In this document: piece by piece, positions 15,943 through 23,044 of the stretch
Layout: every line of letters starts with the position of its first letter
How positions within the stretch are numbered: the stretch's first letter is position 1
From: Candidatus Kaiserbacteria bacterium
Lineage (GTDB): Bacteria > Patescibacteriota > Minisyncoccia > Phycocordibacterales > Phycocordibacteraceae
Direction: 5' to 3'
DNA: 37,031 nucleotides
Assembly: GCA_029288865.1 (NCBI GenBank)
Contig: JARIGM010000019.1
Coordinates: 1 to 37,031, forward strand
Notes under the pieces: model-generated
What the model was told of the DNA's origin: nothing
What the model saw: only the letters and a program-made list of their open reading frames with translations
Database searches by the model: none
Program-made: the position numbers and the translations under genes

Positions 15943-16326
15943 ATGCCTGCAGATATTGATCTTCACCTCGGTAAGCGCCTGCGTCGTCGGCGGCGCCTGC
16001 TTGGCCTGACCCAACAGCAGTTGGCTCAGGCCATTGGAATACGCTTCCAACAGGTCCAAAAGTACGAATGCGGCGCCAACCGTATTTCGGCAGCAAGAAT
16101 TTTCCAGATCGCGAAAGCGCTGGAAACGCCGATCACCTACTTCTACGACGGCCTGAGCGACGACAAGACCGAGGTCGCCGCTGTTCAGAATGAAGGGATC
16201 GAAGTGTTTTCTCGCAAGGAAACGCTTGATCTCATCCAGGCGTACTATCGTTTATCTGAACGTCCGCGTCGACGCCTACTCGACCTCACCAAATCTCTGC
16301 ACGGTGAAGGCGATCAAGCCGCATAG
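15943..16326 (+). CDS. XRE-family helix-turn-helix regulator, probable transfer
   Basis: The 127-residue protein has a Cro/CI-type HTH at about 9-65: G-K-R-L-R-R-R-R, then L-T-Q-Q-Q-L-A-Q-A-I-G-I-R-F-Q-Q-V-Q-K-Y-E, ending N-R-I-S-A-A-R-I. The C-terminal half is helical with an Arg-rich stretch (R-P-R-R-R-L-L-D-L). The sequence style is strikingly like short HTH regulators of Alphaproteobacteria, and the codons (CTG, CGC, GGC) differ from neighbouring genes. It has its own canonical promoter, a good ribosome-binding site and terminator, unlike most genes here. The operator target is unknown. It could regulate itself or nearby genes; no partner toxin or phage gene adjoins it. Confidence 0.88.
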   Translation: MPADIDLHLGKRLRRRRRLLGLTQQQLAQAIGIRFQQVQKYECGANRISAARIFQIAKALETPITYFYDGLSDDKTEVAAVQNEGIEVFSRKETLDLIQAYYRLSERPRRRLLDLTKSLHGEGDQAA

Positions 16327-16348
16327 CTAAAAGCCCTTTTAAATAAGT

Positions 16349-16377
16349 AAAACCCCGGCAAGAACTGCCGGGGTTTT
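16349..16377. terminator. Bidirectional terminator between XRE gene and metK
   Basis: A 12-bp perfect stem (AAAACCCCGGCA/TGCCGGGGTTTT) with a 5-nt loop and A/T runs on both sides. It serves the convergent XRE and metK genes. Confidence 0.92.
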
Positions 16378-16402
16378 CATTTGTTTTATATAGACAGTGC
16401 CA

Positions 16403-17455
16403 CTAGAGCGACACGATCTCTTCCCATGGACGGCCCGCAACACCGAAATGGCCGTATGCTGCAGTCTCGCGGAAGATAGGACGACGGAGCCCGAGGCGTT
16501 CGATGATCGCTTGCGGGCGGAAATCGAAGTTCGCGTTCACGATGTCTGAAAGGTTATTGCCTTCATCATCGAACGCTTCCACCATCACCGGCTCGACGCG
16601 TCCGATCGCATACGCGACTGAAACAAGCGCCTTCTTCGCATGACCATTAGCAACAAGATTCTTCGCGACGAAGCGGCACATGTATGCAGCAGAGCGATCC
16701 ACTTTTGTTGAATCCTTTCCGGAGAATGCACCACCACCGTGTGGCATAAGGCCTCCGTAGGTGTCCACCATGATCTTGCGGCCAGTGAGCCCTGCGTCTG
16801 CTTCGAAGCCGCCCTGCACGAATCGTCCCGTCGGATTCACGAGAATTTCTACGCCCTCGATGTCGCCCAGCACTTCCTTGAAGAGGTGAGTCGTGAGATC
16901 GGTGCGGATCTGTTCGAGCTCTGCTTCTTCAGTGTGCTGCGTTGAGGCGAGTGCCGTAATCACTTTTCCATCGCGTATTGTGACTTGCGTCTTGCCGTCC
17001 GGTCGGAGGTACGGAAGCATACCGCTCGTGCGAAGCTGTTCGAGCTTGCGTGCGAGTGCGTGCGAGAGCACGACGCCTTTCGGCAGGAACTGGTCGGTTT
17101 CGTTCGTTGCGTAACCATACATGATGCCCTGATCGCCAGCGCCACCAGTGTCAACACCCATCGCGATGTCGCCGGATTGCGTCACGACGCGTGAGAGCAC
17201 GTCTAGGTTTTCGGTGTAGCCGATGTCTGCGTATACTTGTCGCGCGATCTTTTCATAATCAACTTTTGCTGAAGTCGTCACCTCGCCGCCAATCATGAGC
17301 GTGCCGTGGCTGCCAAATGTTTCTACTGCTACGCGACTCTTCGGATCTTCCGTAAGGCATGCATCGAGGATCGCATCTGACATCTGGTCGCAGACCTTGT
17401 CCGGGTGTCCGTTGGTAACGCTTTCAGTCGTGTAATGGGTAAGTGAGTGGAACAT
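16403..17455 (-). CDS. metK: S-adenosylmethionine synthetase
   Basis: The 350-residue enzyme makes SAM from methionine and ATP. Family blocks are present: TESVTNGHPDKVCDQ (10-24), G-D-I-A-M-G-V near 95, GAGDQGIMYGYA (about 105-116), and GGGAFSGKDSTKVDRS, which holds the phosphate-binding loop and a catalytic Lys. It is shorter than the typical 380-400 residues, but all motifs and a normal C-terminus are present, so it looks like a compact version rather than a truncation. The gene is preceded by a SAM-riboswitch-like leader and a terminator hairpin on the same strand, giving feedback control. Confidence 0.95.
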   Translation of the reverse strand: MFHSLTHYTTESVTNGHPDKVCDQMSDAILDACLTEDPKSRVAVETFGSHGTLMIGGEVTTSAKVDYEKIARQVYADIGYTENLDVLSRVVTQSGDIAMGVDTGGAGDQGIMYGYATNETDQFLPKGVVLSHALARKLEQLRTSGMLPYLRPDGKTQVTIRDGKVITALASTQHTEEAELEQIRTDLTTHLFKEVLGDIEGVEILVNPTGRFVQGGFEADAGLTGRKIMVDTYGGLMPHGGGAFSGKDSTKVDRSAAYMCRFVAKNLVANGHAKKALVSVAYAIGRVEPVMVEAFDDEGNNLSDIVNANFDFRPQAIIERLGLRRPIFRETAAYGHFGVAGRPWEEIVSL

Positions 17456-17475
17456 GCTTGATATCGTGAATGTAT

Positions 17476-17518
17476 AAAAACGAAATACATCCCCGCTGCT
17501 GTGTCACGGGGATGTATT
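17476..17518 (-). terminator. Attenuator hairpin in the metK leader
   Basis: On the minus strand AATACATCCCCG/CGGGGATGTATT form a perfect 12-bp stem (17507-17518 with 17484-17495) with an 11-nt loop, followed by a U tract (17476-17480). It lies between the aptamer and the metK ATG. The string GGGGACGATG right after the aptamer could pair with CATCCCC of the hairpin, a possible antiterminator. Confidence 0.75.
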
Positions 17519-17537
17519 CAAAAGATGCATCGTCCCC

Positions 17538-17615
17538 AGAGCGGGTCCGGAAGCACCGTTTCGTTTTACGAATGGTTGCTGGCAGGTCGTCGGCCCGGGT
17601 GCCTCGCTGCGCTCT
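17538..17615 (-). promoter_or_regulatory. SAM riboswitch aptamer (SAM-I/SAM-IV clan)
   Basis: Read on the minus strand, the leader of metK has P1 strands AGAGCG/CGCTCT at its ends. Between them come the core elements of the SAM-I/SAM-IV clan in order: GAGG, then GGGCCGACGACC, then GCAACC, a P3 hairpin (TTCGT/ACGAA), and GGTGCTTCC. In the family these are GAGG-GA, GGCCC-GATGA, GGCAACC and GGTGC-x-x-TTCC. No P4 helix follows P3, which points to the SAM-IV or SAM-I/IV type over classical SAM-I. It precedes a terminator hairpin and metK, the expected regulon member, so SAM binding should switch off metK. Confidence 0.82.
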
Positions 17616-17642
17616 TGATACTGCGTATTCGGTTGTGCTCAT

Positions 17643-17651
17643 ATACTAGCA
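17643..17651 (-). promoter_or_regulatory. Extended -10 of the metK leader transcript
   Basis: On the minus strand TGCTAGTAT gives an extended -10 box; transcription would start near 17636 and produce a leader of about 180 nt holding the aptamer and attenuator. No clear -35 box. Confidence 0.4.
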
Positions 17652-17660
17652 CAGCAGGTG

Positions 17661-17666
17661 TATACT
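17661..17666 (+). promoter_or_regulatory. -10 box TATACT, near-leaderless start
   Basis: TATACT ends 8 nt before ATG 17675, diverging from the metK leader promoter. Confidence 0.5.
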
Positions 17667-17674
17667 TTATCCAC

Positions 17675-18058
17675 ATGACCTACCTCTATACGCTTCTCTC
17701 GCTCGTGCTCCTCGACAGCATTTGGCTCACGCTCATGGGCGGCTTTTATAAACACTGGTTCAGTCTCGCGTTCACTCCCTCGTTCGAGCTTTCATTTGCG
17801 GTGATATGCTTCTATCCGCTCTATGCATTCGGCGTCTGGGTCTTCGTTCTGCGTCCTGCGCTTGCAATGAAAAAGAAGTGGCACCAGGTGTTACTCACGG
17901 GCGCATTGTTCGGACTTATTGCATACAGCGCCTACGACCTCAGCAATCAGGCGACGATCCAGGGCTGGTCGTGGATGGTGACGGTAGTGGACATGGCATG
18001 GGGCGCTTGTATCACGGGCCTTGCAAGCCTGATCGCGTGGAAGCTCACGAAGAAATAA
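17675..18058 (+). CDS. DUF2177 family membrane protein
   Basis: The 127-residue protein has four transmembrane helices (about 3-22, 36-58, 66-90, 96-122). It carries the DUF2177 features L-L-D-x-x-W-L near the start, Y-P-L-Y-A near 48, and Y-D-L-S-N-Q-A-T before the last helices, then D-M-A-W-G. Function of the family is unknown. The frame is open upstream to 17501, but that DNA is the metK leader on the other strand, and the -10 box decides the start at 17675. Confidence 0.83.
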   Translation: MTYLYTLLSLVLLDSIWLTLMGGFYKHWFSLAFTPSFELSFAVICFYPLYAFGVWVFVLRPALAMKKKWHQVLLTGALFGLIAYSAYDLSNQATIQGWSWMVTVVDMAWGACITGLASLIAWKLTKK

Positions 18059-18083
18059 AAGAAAAGAACCCTTTTGGGGTCCT
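18052..18083 (-). terminator. Terminator of the small minus-strand membrane gene
   Basis: On the minus strand GGACCCC-AAAA-GGGTTC forms a short stem followed by a T-rich tract (TTTTCTTTTATTTC). It lies just after the 18099 stop and just after the DUF2177 stop on the other strand. Confidence 0.5.
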
Positions 18084-18098
18084 CTCTTTAGTAAAGTA

Positions 18099-18281
18099 TT
18101 AAGGATAGAGGGCGAGACGTTCTTTCTGTACGTCTTCACGACTATATCCAGGGGTAGGTTTGAAGAGAAAAGGGGAAAGAAAGGGCAGCAAGCAGAGCCA
18201 GATAGGCATTATGATGCACAACGCGACTGCGAAGACAATCGAGACTCCGATTGTCTTTACTACGTATCTCCTGGAAGTCAT
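18099..18281 (-). CDS. Small membrane protein, 60 residues, unknown
   Basis: The 60-residue product has one or two membrane helices (about 9-37) after a basic start (M-T-S-R-R-Y-V-V-K) and a short polar tail with P-x-P-G-Y-S-R-E-D. No family is recognised. Support is unusually good for so short a gene: a GGGAG ribosome-binding site 7 nt before the ATG, a promoter TTGACG-16 nt-TATGCT upstream, and a terminator-like hairpin with T-run downstream. All are on the minus strand. Confidence 0.58.
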   Translation of the reverse strand: MTSRRYVVKTIGVSIVFAVALCIIMPIWLCLLPFLSPFLFKPTPGYSREDVQKERLALYP

Positions 18282-18332
18282 GGGGATACTCCCTGTACAA
18301 TGTGGCCTCTTGATGGGGTCACTCCTGACTGA

Positions 18333-18360
18333 AGCATATTCCTGTTCTGTTTTTCGTCAA
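18333..18360 (-). promoter_or_regulatory. Promoter of the small membrane gene
   Basis: Minus-strand TTGACG (18360-18355), 16-nt spacer, TATGCT (18338-18333). Predicted start near 18327, giving a 45-nt leader with a ribosome-binding site. Confidence 0.55.
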
Positions 18361-18411
18361 TATGATAATACTGCGCACCTCTGCCGTACGAGCCCTTTAG
18401 CCGCAATTTGT

Positions 18412-18417
18412 TATACT
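18412..18417 (+). promoter_or_regulatory. Extended -10 TGTTATACT, leaderless start
   Basis: TATACT, preceded by TGT, ends exactly 6 nt before ATG 18424. This sets the start of the metallo-beta-lactamase gene and excludes the 88-codon open extension upstream. Confidence 0.65.
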
Positions 18418-18423
18418 AGCTGC

Positions 18424-19065
18424 ATGAAGGTCACAAAGATCGCACATGCGTGCATGGTAGTGGAAGAGGCGGGGCTTACGATCCTCATCGACCCTGGCAT
18501 GTTCTCTCCGGCGCCCGAGCTCGAGAAGCTCGACGTGATCCTTATCACGCACGATCACATGGATCATTACAGTCCAGAAGTTCTCAAGACGCTTCTCGCA
18601 AAACATCCGCACGCTGAGGTCATCACCAATGCGGGAGTAGGAGAAAAACTTCAGGAGGCAGGCATTTCATTTACGAGCATCGCCGACGGTGAGCGTATCG
18701 AGCGCGGCGGCGTTTCTATAGAAAGTCATGGTACCCAGCATGCACTTATTCATGCGGATCTTCCGATGCATTCGCAGAATACTGGCTTCATGATTGCAGA
18801 CCGGCTCTTTTATCCGGGAGATGCATTATATGTTCCGCCGAAGCCAGTAGAGATTCTTGCGTTGCCGGTGGCAGGTCCATGGACAAAGCCTGCAGAATCG
18901 ATCGATTATGCGAAAGCCGTGCATCCGAAAATCGTGATTCCGGTGCATGACGCGATGCTTACGCCTGAAGCTCAAGGATTTAATTATTCAGCACCCAAGA
19001 CAGTACTCGAACCGCTCGGCATAGAATTTCGTGCCATGGATAATGGCTCGGTTGAAGAATTCTGA
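18424..19065 (+). CDS. Metallo-beta-lactamase fold hydrolase (UlaG-like)
   Basis: The 213-residue protein is a metallo-beta-lactamase fold enzyme: L-T-I-L-I-D-P-G near 20, then THDHMDH (motif 2, two-metal site) near 43-49, H-A-L-I-H later, F-Y-P-G-D-A near 137, and a late H-D in I-P-V-H-D-A-M. The order and length match UlaG-like or YtkL-like MBL hydrolases. The substrate is unknown. The next gene starts 4 nt after its stop, so the two form an operon. Confidence 0.88.
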   Translation: MKVTKIAHACMVVEEAGLTILIDPGMFSPAPELEKLDVILITHDHMDHYSPEVLKTLLAKHPHAEVITNAGVGEKLQEAGISFTSIADGERIERGGVSIESHGTQHALIHADLPMHSQNTGFMIADRLFYPGDALYVPPKPVEILALPVAGPWTKPAESIDYAKAVHPKIVIPVHDAMLTPEAQGFNYSAPKTVLEPLGIEFRAMDNGSVEEF

Positions 19066-19069
19066 TCAT

Positions 19070-20218
19070 ATGAATAAAAAAAAGAGCGACCGCGGCCAGC
19101 AACGAAGCGAAGGGAAAAGAGAGGTGCTATATCTTGGCGGTATCTGCGTGTGCCTATCGTTCATAGTTGTAGTCATGGTGCTTGCGTTTGCTGATCCATT
19201 TGCGGTCGAGTACAGTCGTGTCGACGCGCAATCTAATGCGACGAGTTCTGCTCGCTCACAAACAGCGACTGTTCCTGCGGAACCGGTCGTCACAAAGCTC
19301 GACACCATCGCGTACGACAAAGCGCTCATTAAGAACGCGAACTATCCGATCGCGACAAGTACCGGCACGTCGACGGCTTCTACAACGCCGGTAAAGCATC
19401 AGTGGCCGGTAAAGACCGTATATCCGAACGCAGGAGCATTGCTCCCGTTCAATCGCATCGTCGCGTACTACGGCAACTTCTATTCCACTAAGATGGGCGT
19501 GCTCGGACAGTATCCGCCGCAAGAGATGCTGGTGAAGCTGCAGGGAGAAGTTGCAAAATGGAAAGCTGCGGATCCTACGACTCCCGTGATTCCTGCTATC
19601 GACTATATCGCCGTGACTGCGCAAGGCTCAGCACAAGCAGATGGCACCTATCGTCTCCGCATGCCAGATAGTCAGATACAAGAGGCGATTACGCTCGCAA
19701 ATCAAGCGCATGGCATCGTGATTCTGGACGTACAAGTCGGTCTCTCGACGTTGCAAAGCGAATTGCCGCGCCTTGAGCCATATCTGAAGCAACCGAATGT
19801 GCATCTCGCAATCGATCCGGAATTCTCCATGAAAGATGGAGCAAAACCAGGATCAGAAATCGGCACGTTTAGCTCTGCAGACGTGAACTATGCTGCCACA
19901 TATCTCGCCAGCATCGTGAAGGCGAATAACTTGCCGCCGAAGATCCTCGTAGTACACCGCTTTACCGAACATATGGTAACCGGATGCCAGAACATCAAGC
20001 CCCTTCCGGAGGTTCAGATCGTGATGGATATGGACGGATGGGGATCACCTGCAAAGAAGCTCAATACCTATCAGCAATTCGTCGCGACTGAACCGGTCCA
20101 GTTCACCGGATTCAAGCTCTTCTATCAGAACGATCTTCGTGCACCTTCCACACGCATGCTTACGCCAGCTGAACTCTTGAAGCTCAAGCCGCAACCGCTA
20201 TTCATTCAGTACCAGTAA
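19070..20218 (+). CDS. Membrane-anchored extracytoplasmic protein, unknown family
   Basis: The 382-residue protein has a charged start (N-K-K-K-S-D-R), one transmembrane helix (about 20-42) and a Ser/Thr/Ala-rich linker (to about 120). A large domain follows: I-V-A-Y-Y-G-N-F-Y-S, then Y-I-A-V-T-A-Q-G, D-V-Q-V-G-L-S, A-I-D-P-E-F-S-M, L-V-V-H-R-F-T and G-F-K-L-F-Y-Q-N-D. The alternating strand/helix pattern suggests a TIM-barrel-like fold. I recall similar hypothetical proteins in Actinobacteria and CPR but no known function. Translation is probably coupled to the MBL gene (4-nt gap). Its 3' end overlaps the convergent DUF2127 gene by 17 bp. Confidence 0.75.
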   Translation: MNKKKSDRGQQRSEGKREVLYLGGICVCLSFIVVVMVLAFADPFAVEYSRVDAQSNATSSARSQTATVPAEPVVTKLDTIAYDKALIKNANYPIATSTGTSTASTTPVKHQWPVKTVYPNAGALLPFNRIVAYYGNFYSTKMGVLGQYPPQEMLVKLQGEVAKWKAADPTTPVIPAIDYIAVTAQGSAQADGTYRLRMPDSQIQEAITLANQAHGIVILDVQVGLSTLQSELPRLEPYLKQPNVHLAIDPEFSMKDGAKPGSEIGTFSSADVNYAATYLASIVKANNLPPKILVVHRFTEHMVTGCQNIKPLPEVQIVMDMDGWGSPAKKLNTYQQFVATEPVQFTGFKLFYQNDLRAPSTRMLTPAELLKLKPQPLFIQYQ

Positions 20219-20735
20219 CACTGTGTGCGTCTTCTAGGAAAAATTCTTTGCGTTGTCCGTGGTGCGCTTTCACAAGCTTGTATTCTTGCCAGATGAAATA
20301 CATCACGACAAGATCAAACAGAGTGATGCTAACGACAATAAGCGAGTGCGTCGTAGCAATCTGATATACCTGAAACAGCACGAGTGCGCCCAGCACTCCT
20401 AATGACCAAGGGTATGCCCAGAGCTTATTCTTCAAGAGCGCGGTAATGAGTACGAGCTTGATGGTGCCACGCGTGAAAAGGTACAGCGCCACGAAAATTT
20501 GCGTGCCTCGCGTAAATTCCTGCACGACCTTCAGCAGCTGCGTAGCAAGGAAGCTATGTTCACTTCCTAGCAGTCCGCTATGTATAAGAGTGGTCGCTGA
20601 GTCGGTGAGAAATGCTGTCGGGACTGCGAACACGATGACGCTCGCGACCACTTCAGCCAAGGAGAGTAGGCCTTTCAATACGACGCTTCCCCAGAACCCT
20701 ATATAGACGGTCTTCTCTTGAGCTATTTCATCCAT
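20202..20735 (-). CDS. DUF2127 family membrane protein
   Basis: The 177-residue protein has four hydrophobic helices (about 12-38, 75-97, 105-122, 128-148). It carries the DUF2127 layout: an early K-G-L-L-S-L-A-E-V segment, a R-G-T-I-K-L-V-L-I block near 88, then W-A-Y-P-W-S-L. The function of the family is unknown. It overlaps the end of the convergent gene by 17 bp. Confidence 0.8.
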   Translation of the reverse strand: MDEIAQEKTVYIGFWGSVVLKGLLSLAEVVASVIVFAVPTAFLTDSATTLIHSGLLGSEHSFLATQLLKVVQEFTRGTQIFVALYLFTRGTIKLVLITALLKNKLWAYPWSLGVLGALVLFQVYQIATTHSLIVVSITLFDLVVMYFIWQEYKLVKAHHGQRKEFFLEDAHSVTGTE

Positions 20736-20784
20736 GTAATATATTGCCGAGCCGACCGTCTTATGAGGAGGTTCGAGTTATTTA

Positions 20785-21183
20785 TTAGTATGCCCAGGCG
20801 CCGTTAAGCGCGAGATACAGGCCGATAATAAGCGAAATGATCGTATAGAGGTGATAATTGCGTGGAAGGGCCATAGCGCGCACGATCTTGTGGATCATCT
20901 TGGTCGGAAGGGAGAGATACAAGGTGCTTTTCACAAGGATCACCCATCCCACGAGCGTTACTATCACGTCTAAGAGGCTTGCATACCAGAAATTGTGCAG
21001 AAGTACGGTAAAGATTCCGAGGATGAGTCCAATGATTGACATTACATACATCGCTGAGCGCTTATGCTCGAGATCGTGTATGAGTTCCATATACATTTCC
21101 TTGTGAACGAACATGGAGACGGAAAATATGATCAGAAACAGGCCGTAGAATTCTGCAAAGAAGTGCGTCAAGGGCATATACAT
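20785..21183 (-). CDS. Four-helix membrane protein, unknown
   Basis: The 132-residue protein has four hydrophobic helices (about 8-26, 46-63, 66-85, 107-129) joined by short charged loops (V-H-K-E-M, D-L-E-H-K-R-S). No family is recognised with confidence. ATG 21183 is used; an in-frame TTG lies one codon upstream and ATG 21177 downstream. It diverges from the TIG protein and may share the palindromic -10 region at 21205-21212. Confidence 0.7.
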   Translation of the reverse strand: MYMPLTHFFAEFYGLFLIIFSVSMFVHKEMYMELIHDLEHKRSAMYVMSIIGLILGIFTVLLHNFWYASLLDVIVTLVGWVILVKSTLYLSLPTKMIHKIVRAMALPRNYHLYTIISLIIGLYLALNGAWAY

Positions 21184-21204
21184 CAATTATTTAATTACAT
21201 TAGC

Positions 21205-21212
21205 AGTATACT
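21205..21212. promoter_or_regulatory. Palindromic AGTATACT, divergent promoter
   Basis: The 8-bp palindrome contains TATACT on both strands. For the plus strand, TATACT (21207-21212) ends 6 nt before ATG 21219, the leaderless spacing. On the minus strand it lies 21 nt before ATG 21183, giving a short leader. Confidence 0.55.
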
Positions 21213-21218
21213 ACTTAT

Positions 21219-21830
21219 ATGAAGATAACAAACGAAGCATTGCTCGCCATAAGCGGACTTATATTAATCATCATTGTCGGAGGATTGTGGTACCTCACGC
21301 ATCAGCCGGTCTCATATTCATCTCTAGATAATCTCGCGAGCACGACAACACAGCTCGCAGCGAACTCGACAACGACTACTGCGACAACGAACACCGGAGG
21401 GACCTCGGTTACGCCTACTCCCGTATCTTCAGGTGTCCACCATTCGCCGGCACCAACTGGAACCGGTTCAGGAACAGTCACGGGCGTACCACACATTACA
21501 GAGTTTCTTCCTGCCGCTGGAACGGTAGGTACGCAGGTGACCATTAAGGGAACGAATTTCGATCGTACGACCAATTACATCACCTTCGGAACTTCAGGCG
21601 GTCGTCATCGTGCAGACGGTACTGCGGATAACGTTATTGCAGTGGTTGGTTCTGCTGATGGAAAGACACTCGTATTCACGGTTCCAACTTCAGGACCAAG
21701 TGGCATACTCTGCGATGCGAATAAGAGCTGTATCGCAGTCTCTGCAATGCGAGTGACACCCGGCGTCTACCCAGTCAGTGTCAAGAATAAGAACGGAACG
21801 AGTAATATCGAATCGTACACTGTGCAATAA
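21219..21830 (+). CDS. Anchored IPT/TIG domain protein
   Basis: The 203-residue protein has an N-terminal transmembrane helix (about 7-27), a Thr/Ser/Gly-rich linker (about 38-85), and one IPT/TIG domain (about 88-203). The domain has P-x-x-G-T-V-G-T-Q-V-T-I-K-G-T-N-F and the final P-V-S-V-K-N-x-N-G-T-S-N strand. Such domains act in adhesion. The insert I-L-C-D-A-N-K-S-C may form a disulphide outside the cell. It shares domain type with the PKD-TIG protein at 803. Leaderless start. Confidence 0.8.
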   Translation: MKITNEALLAISGLILIIIVGGLWYLTHQPVSYSSLDNLASTTTQLAANSTTTTATTNTGGTSVTPTPVSSGVHHSPAPTGTGSGTVTGVPHITEFLPAAGTVGTQVTIKGTNFDRTTNYITFGTSGGRHRADGTADNVIAVVGSADGKTLVFTVPTSGPSGILCDANKSCIAVSAMRVTPGVYPVSVKNKNGTSNIESYTVQ

Positions 21831-21931
21831 ATTTCATTTTTATTTCATTTTCTCTTGATAAATATTTTAACTGACTTTGGTAGCATGGATGGTACCTATT
21901 CATTCATGTGAATAGGGGATCAGTTACCATG

Positions 21932-21937
21932 TATACT
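21932..21937 (+). promoter_or_regulatory. -10 box TATACT of radC
   Basis: TATACT ends 8 nt before ATG 21946; the 115 bp between the TIG gene and radC is A/T-rich at first and otherwise holds nothing recognisable. Confidence 0.45.
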
Positions 21938-21945
21938 ACTTCCAT

Positions 21946-22671
21946 ATGCAAACTGCGTACGACATCTCATCCATGCCGCTCATCGTGAGCGCTGCCGAAG
22001 GTAAACAATATGTGCTCACGATCCATGACTTGCCGAATGAACGCAAGCCACGCGAGCGCCTGCTTTCCGAAGGTCCTGGCGCCCTTTCAACCTCTGAACT
22101 CTTGTCGGTACTGCTCGTCACGGGAACCACGAAAGAAGGCATCATGGAGATGACGAACCGGATCATGCAGGAATATGGAGATCGCAGTCTTTTGCTCTCC
22201 ACAGACGCAAAAGCACTTGCCCAAGATCTCGACATCCCGCTCGTGAAAGCGACCCAGATCGTTGCGTGTGGAGAGTTGGGGAGACGGTTCTTCCGTCGTA
22301 GCCGGAATGGTGCGCCGGTCATCCGTACCGCTAAAGATGTGTTCGAACACGTATCTGATATGCGGAACTTGTCCAAAGAGCATCTTCGCGGGCTTTACTT
22401 GAATGCGCATTATCAACTCGTCCATGACGAGACCATCTCCGTCGGGACAGTAGATGCAAATATAGTGCATCCTCGCGAAGTGTTTCGGCCTGCGCTCGCA
22501 TATTCAGCGGCAGCACTCATTCTGGTACATAATCATCCGTCCGGAATCCTTGCGCCGAGCGAGGCAGACTTCGCGATCACGCAGCAATTGCGCCACGCAG
22601 GAGAACTACTCAACATCGAACTGATCGATCATATAATCGTGACCACTGATTCATTTGTCAGCGTTTCCTAA
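21946..22671 (+). CDS. radC: RadC/JAB-domain protein
   Basis: The 241-residue protein has an N-terminal helix-hairpin-helix-like part (about 20-105: P-R-E-R-L-L, then L-S-T-S-E-L-L-S-V-L-L). The JAB/MPN domain (about 120-241) carries the metal motif H-N-H-P-S-G-x-x-x-P-S-E-A-D near 191-204. RadC was named for DNA repair, but its actual activity is uncertain and a metal-dependent hydrolase role has been proposed. Full length. M-P-L-I (residue 10) is an alternative start. Confidence 0.93.
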   Translation: MQTAYDISSMPLIVSAAEGKQYVLTIHDLPNERKPRERLLSEGPGALSTSELLSVLLVTGTTKEGIMEMTNRIMQEYGDRSLLLSTDAKALAQDLDIPLVKATQIVACGELGRRFFRRSRNGAPVIRTAKDVFEHVSDMRNLSKEHLRGLYLNAHYQLVHDETISVGTVDANIVHPREVFRPALAYSAAALILVHNHPSGILAPSEADFAITQQLRHAGELLNIELIDHIIVTTDSFVSVS

Positions 22672-22683
22672 TACTTAAACCAC

Positions 22684-23034
22684 ATGAATACTGACCTATC
22701 CTCGACGGGTGCGCGCCCGTACGTGTTTTCAGCACGTGCTGCGTGCGTGAATTGCTCGCCTGCATTTCGCGTGCTCCACATGATCAACGATGCTGCCCGT
22801 GCAGACGACGATTCGTGGGAAGAATTCGATGCGGATTCAGTACCCGAATATTTTACTGACGGCATCCGTGCATTACGCCTCCATATAGATAAGCTCTCTG
22901 ACCTGACTCGCCCGCGTTTGCCCGAAGAGGATAAGAATCTCTGGTTCATGGTGGAGGCACTCATTCAGGCACGACATCTTATCGATGATATGAATGCATC
23001 GAAGCAACGCGCTCAGGGTCATTCCAAGAGTTAA
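22684..23034 (+). CDS. Small soluble protein, unknown
   Basis: The 116-residue protein has no membrane helix. It has two Cys near the start (A-A-C-V-N-C), an acidic stretch (D-D-D-S-W-E-E-F-D-A-D) and two helical regions to the end. No family is recognised. It follows radC by 12 nt; an AATACT box ends 8 nt before its ATG, so it may have its own transcript too. Confidence 0.6.
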   Translation: MNTDLSSTGARPYVFSARAACVNCSPAFRVLHMINDAARADDDSWEEFDADSVPEYFTDGIRALRLHIDKLSDLTRPRLPEEDKNLWFMVEALIQARHLIDDMNASKQRAQGHSKS

Positions 23035-23044
23035 GGGCAAAGCT

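Noticed and set aside
16403-17455. metK as a truncated pseudogene (350 residues)
   Set aside because: All conserved motifs and a normal C-terminus are present, and it is tightly regulated, so a compact functional enzyme is more likely.
17501-17674. 58-codon extension of the DUF2177 protein
   Set aside because: This DNA is the metK aptamer on the other strand, and the hydrophobic family start is at 17675.
18160-18423. 88-codon N-terminal extension of the metallo-beta-lactamase protein
   Set aside because: The extension has no fold features, covers a minus-strand gene and promoter, and an extended -10 box ends 6 nt before ATG 18424.
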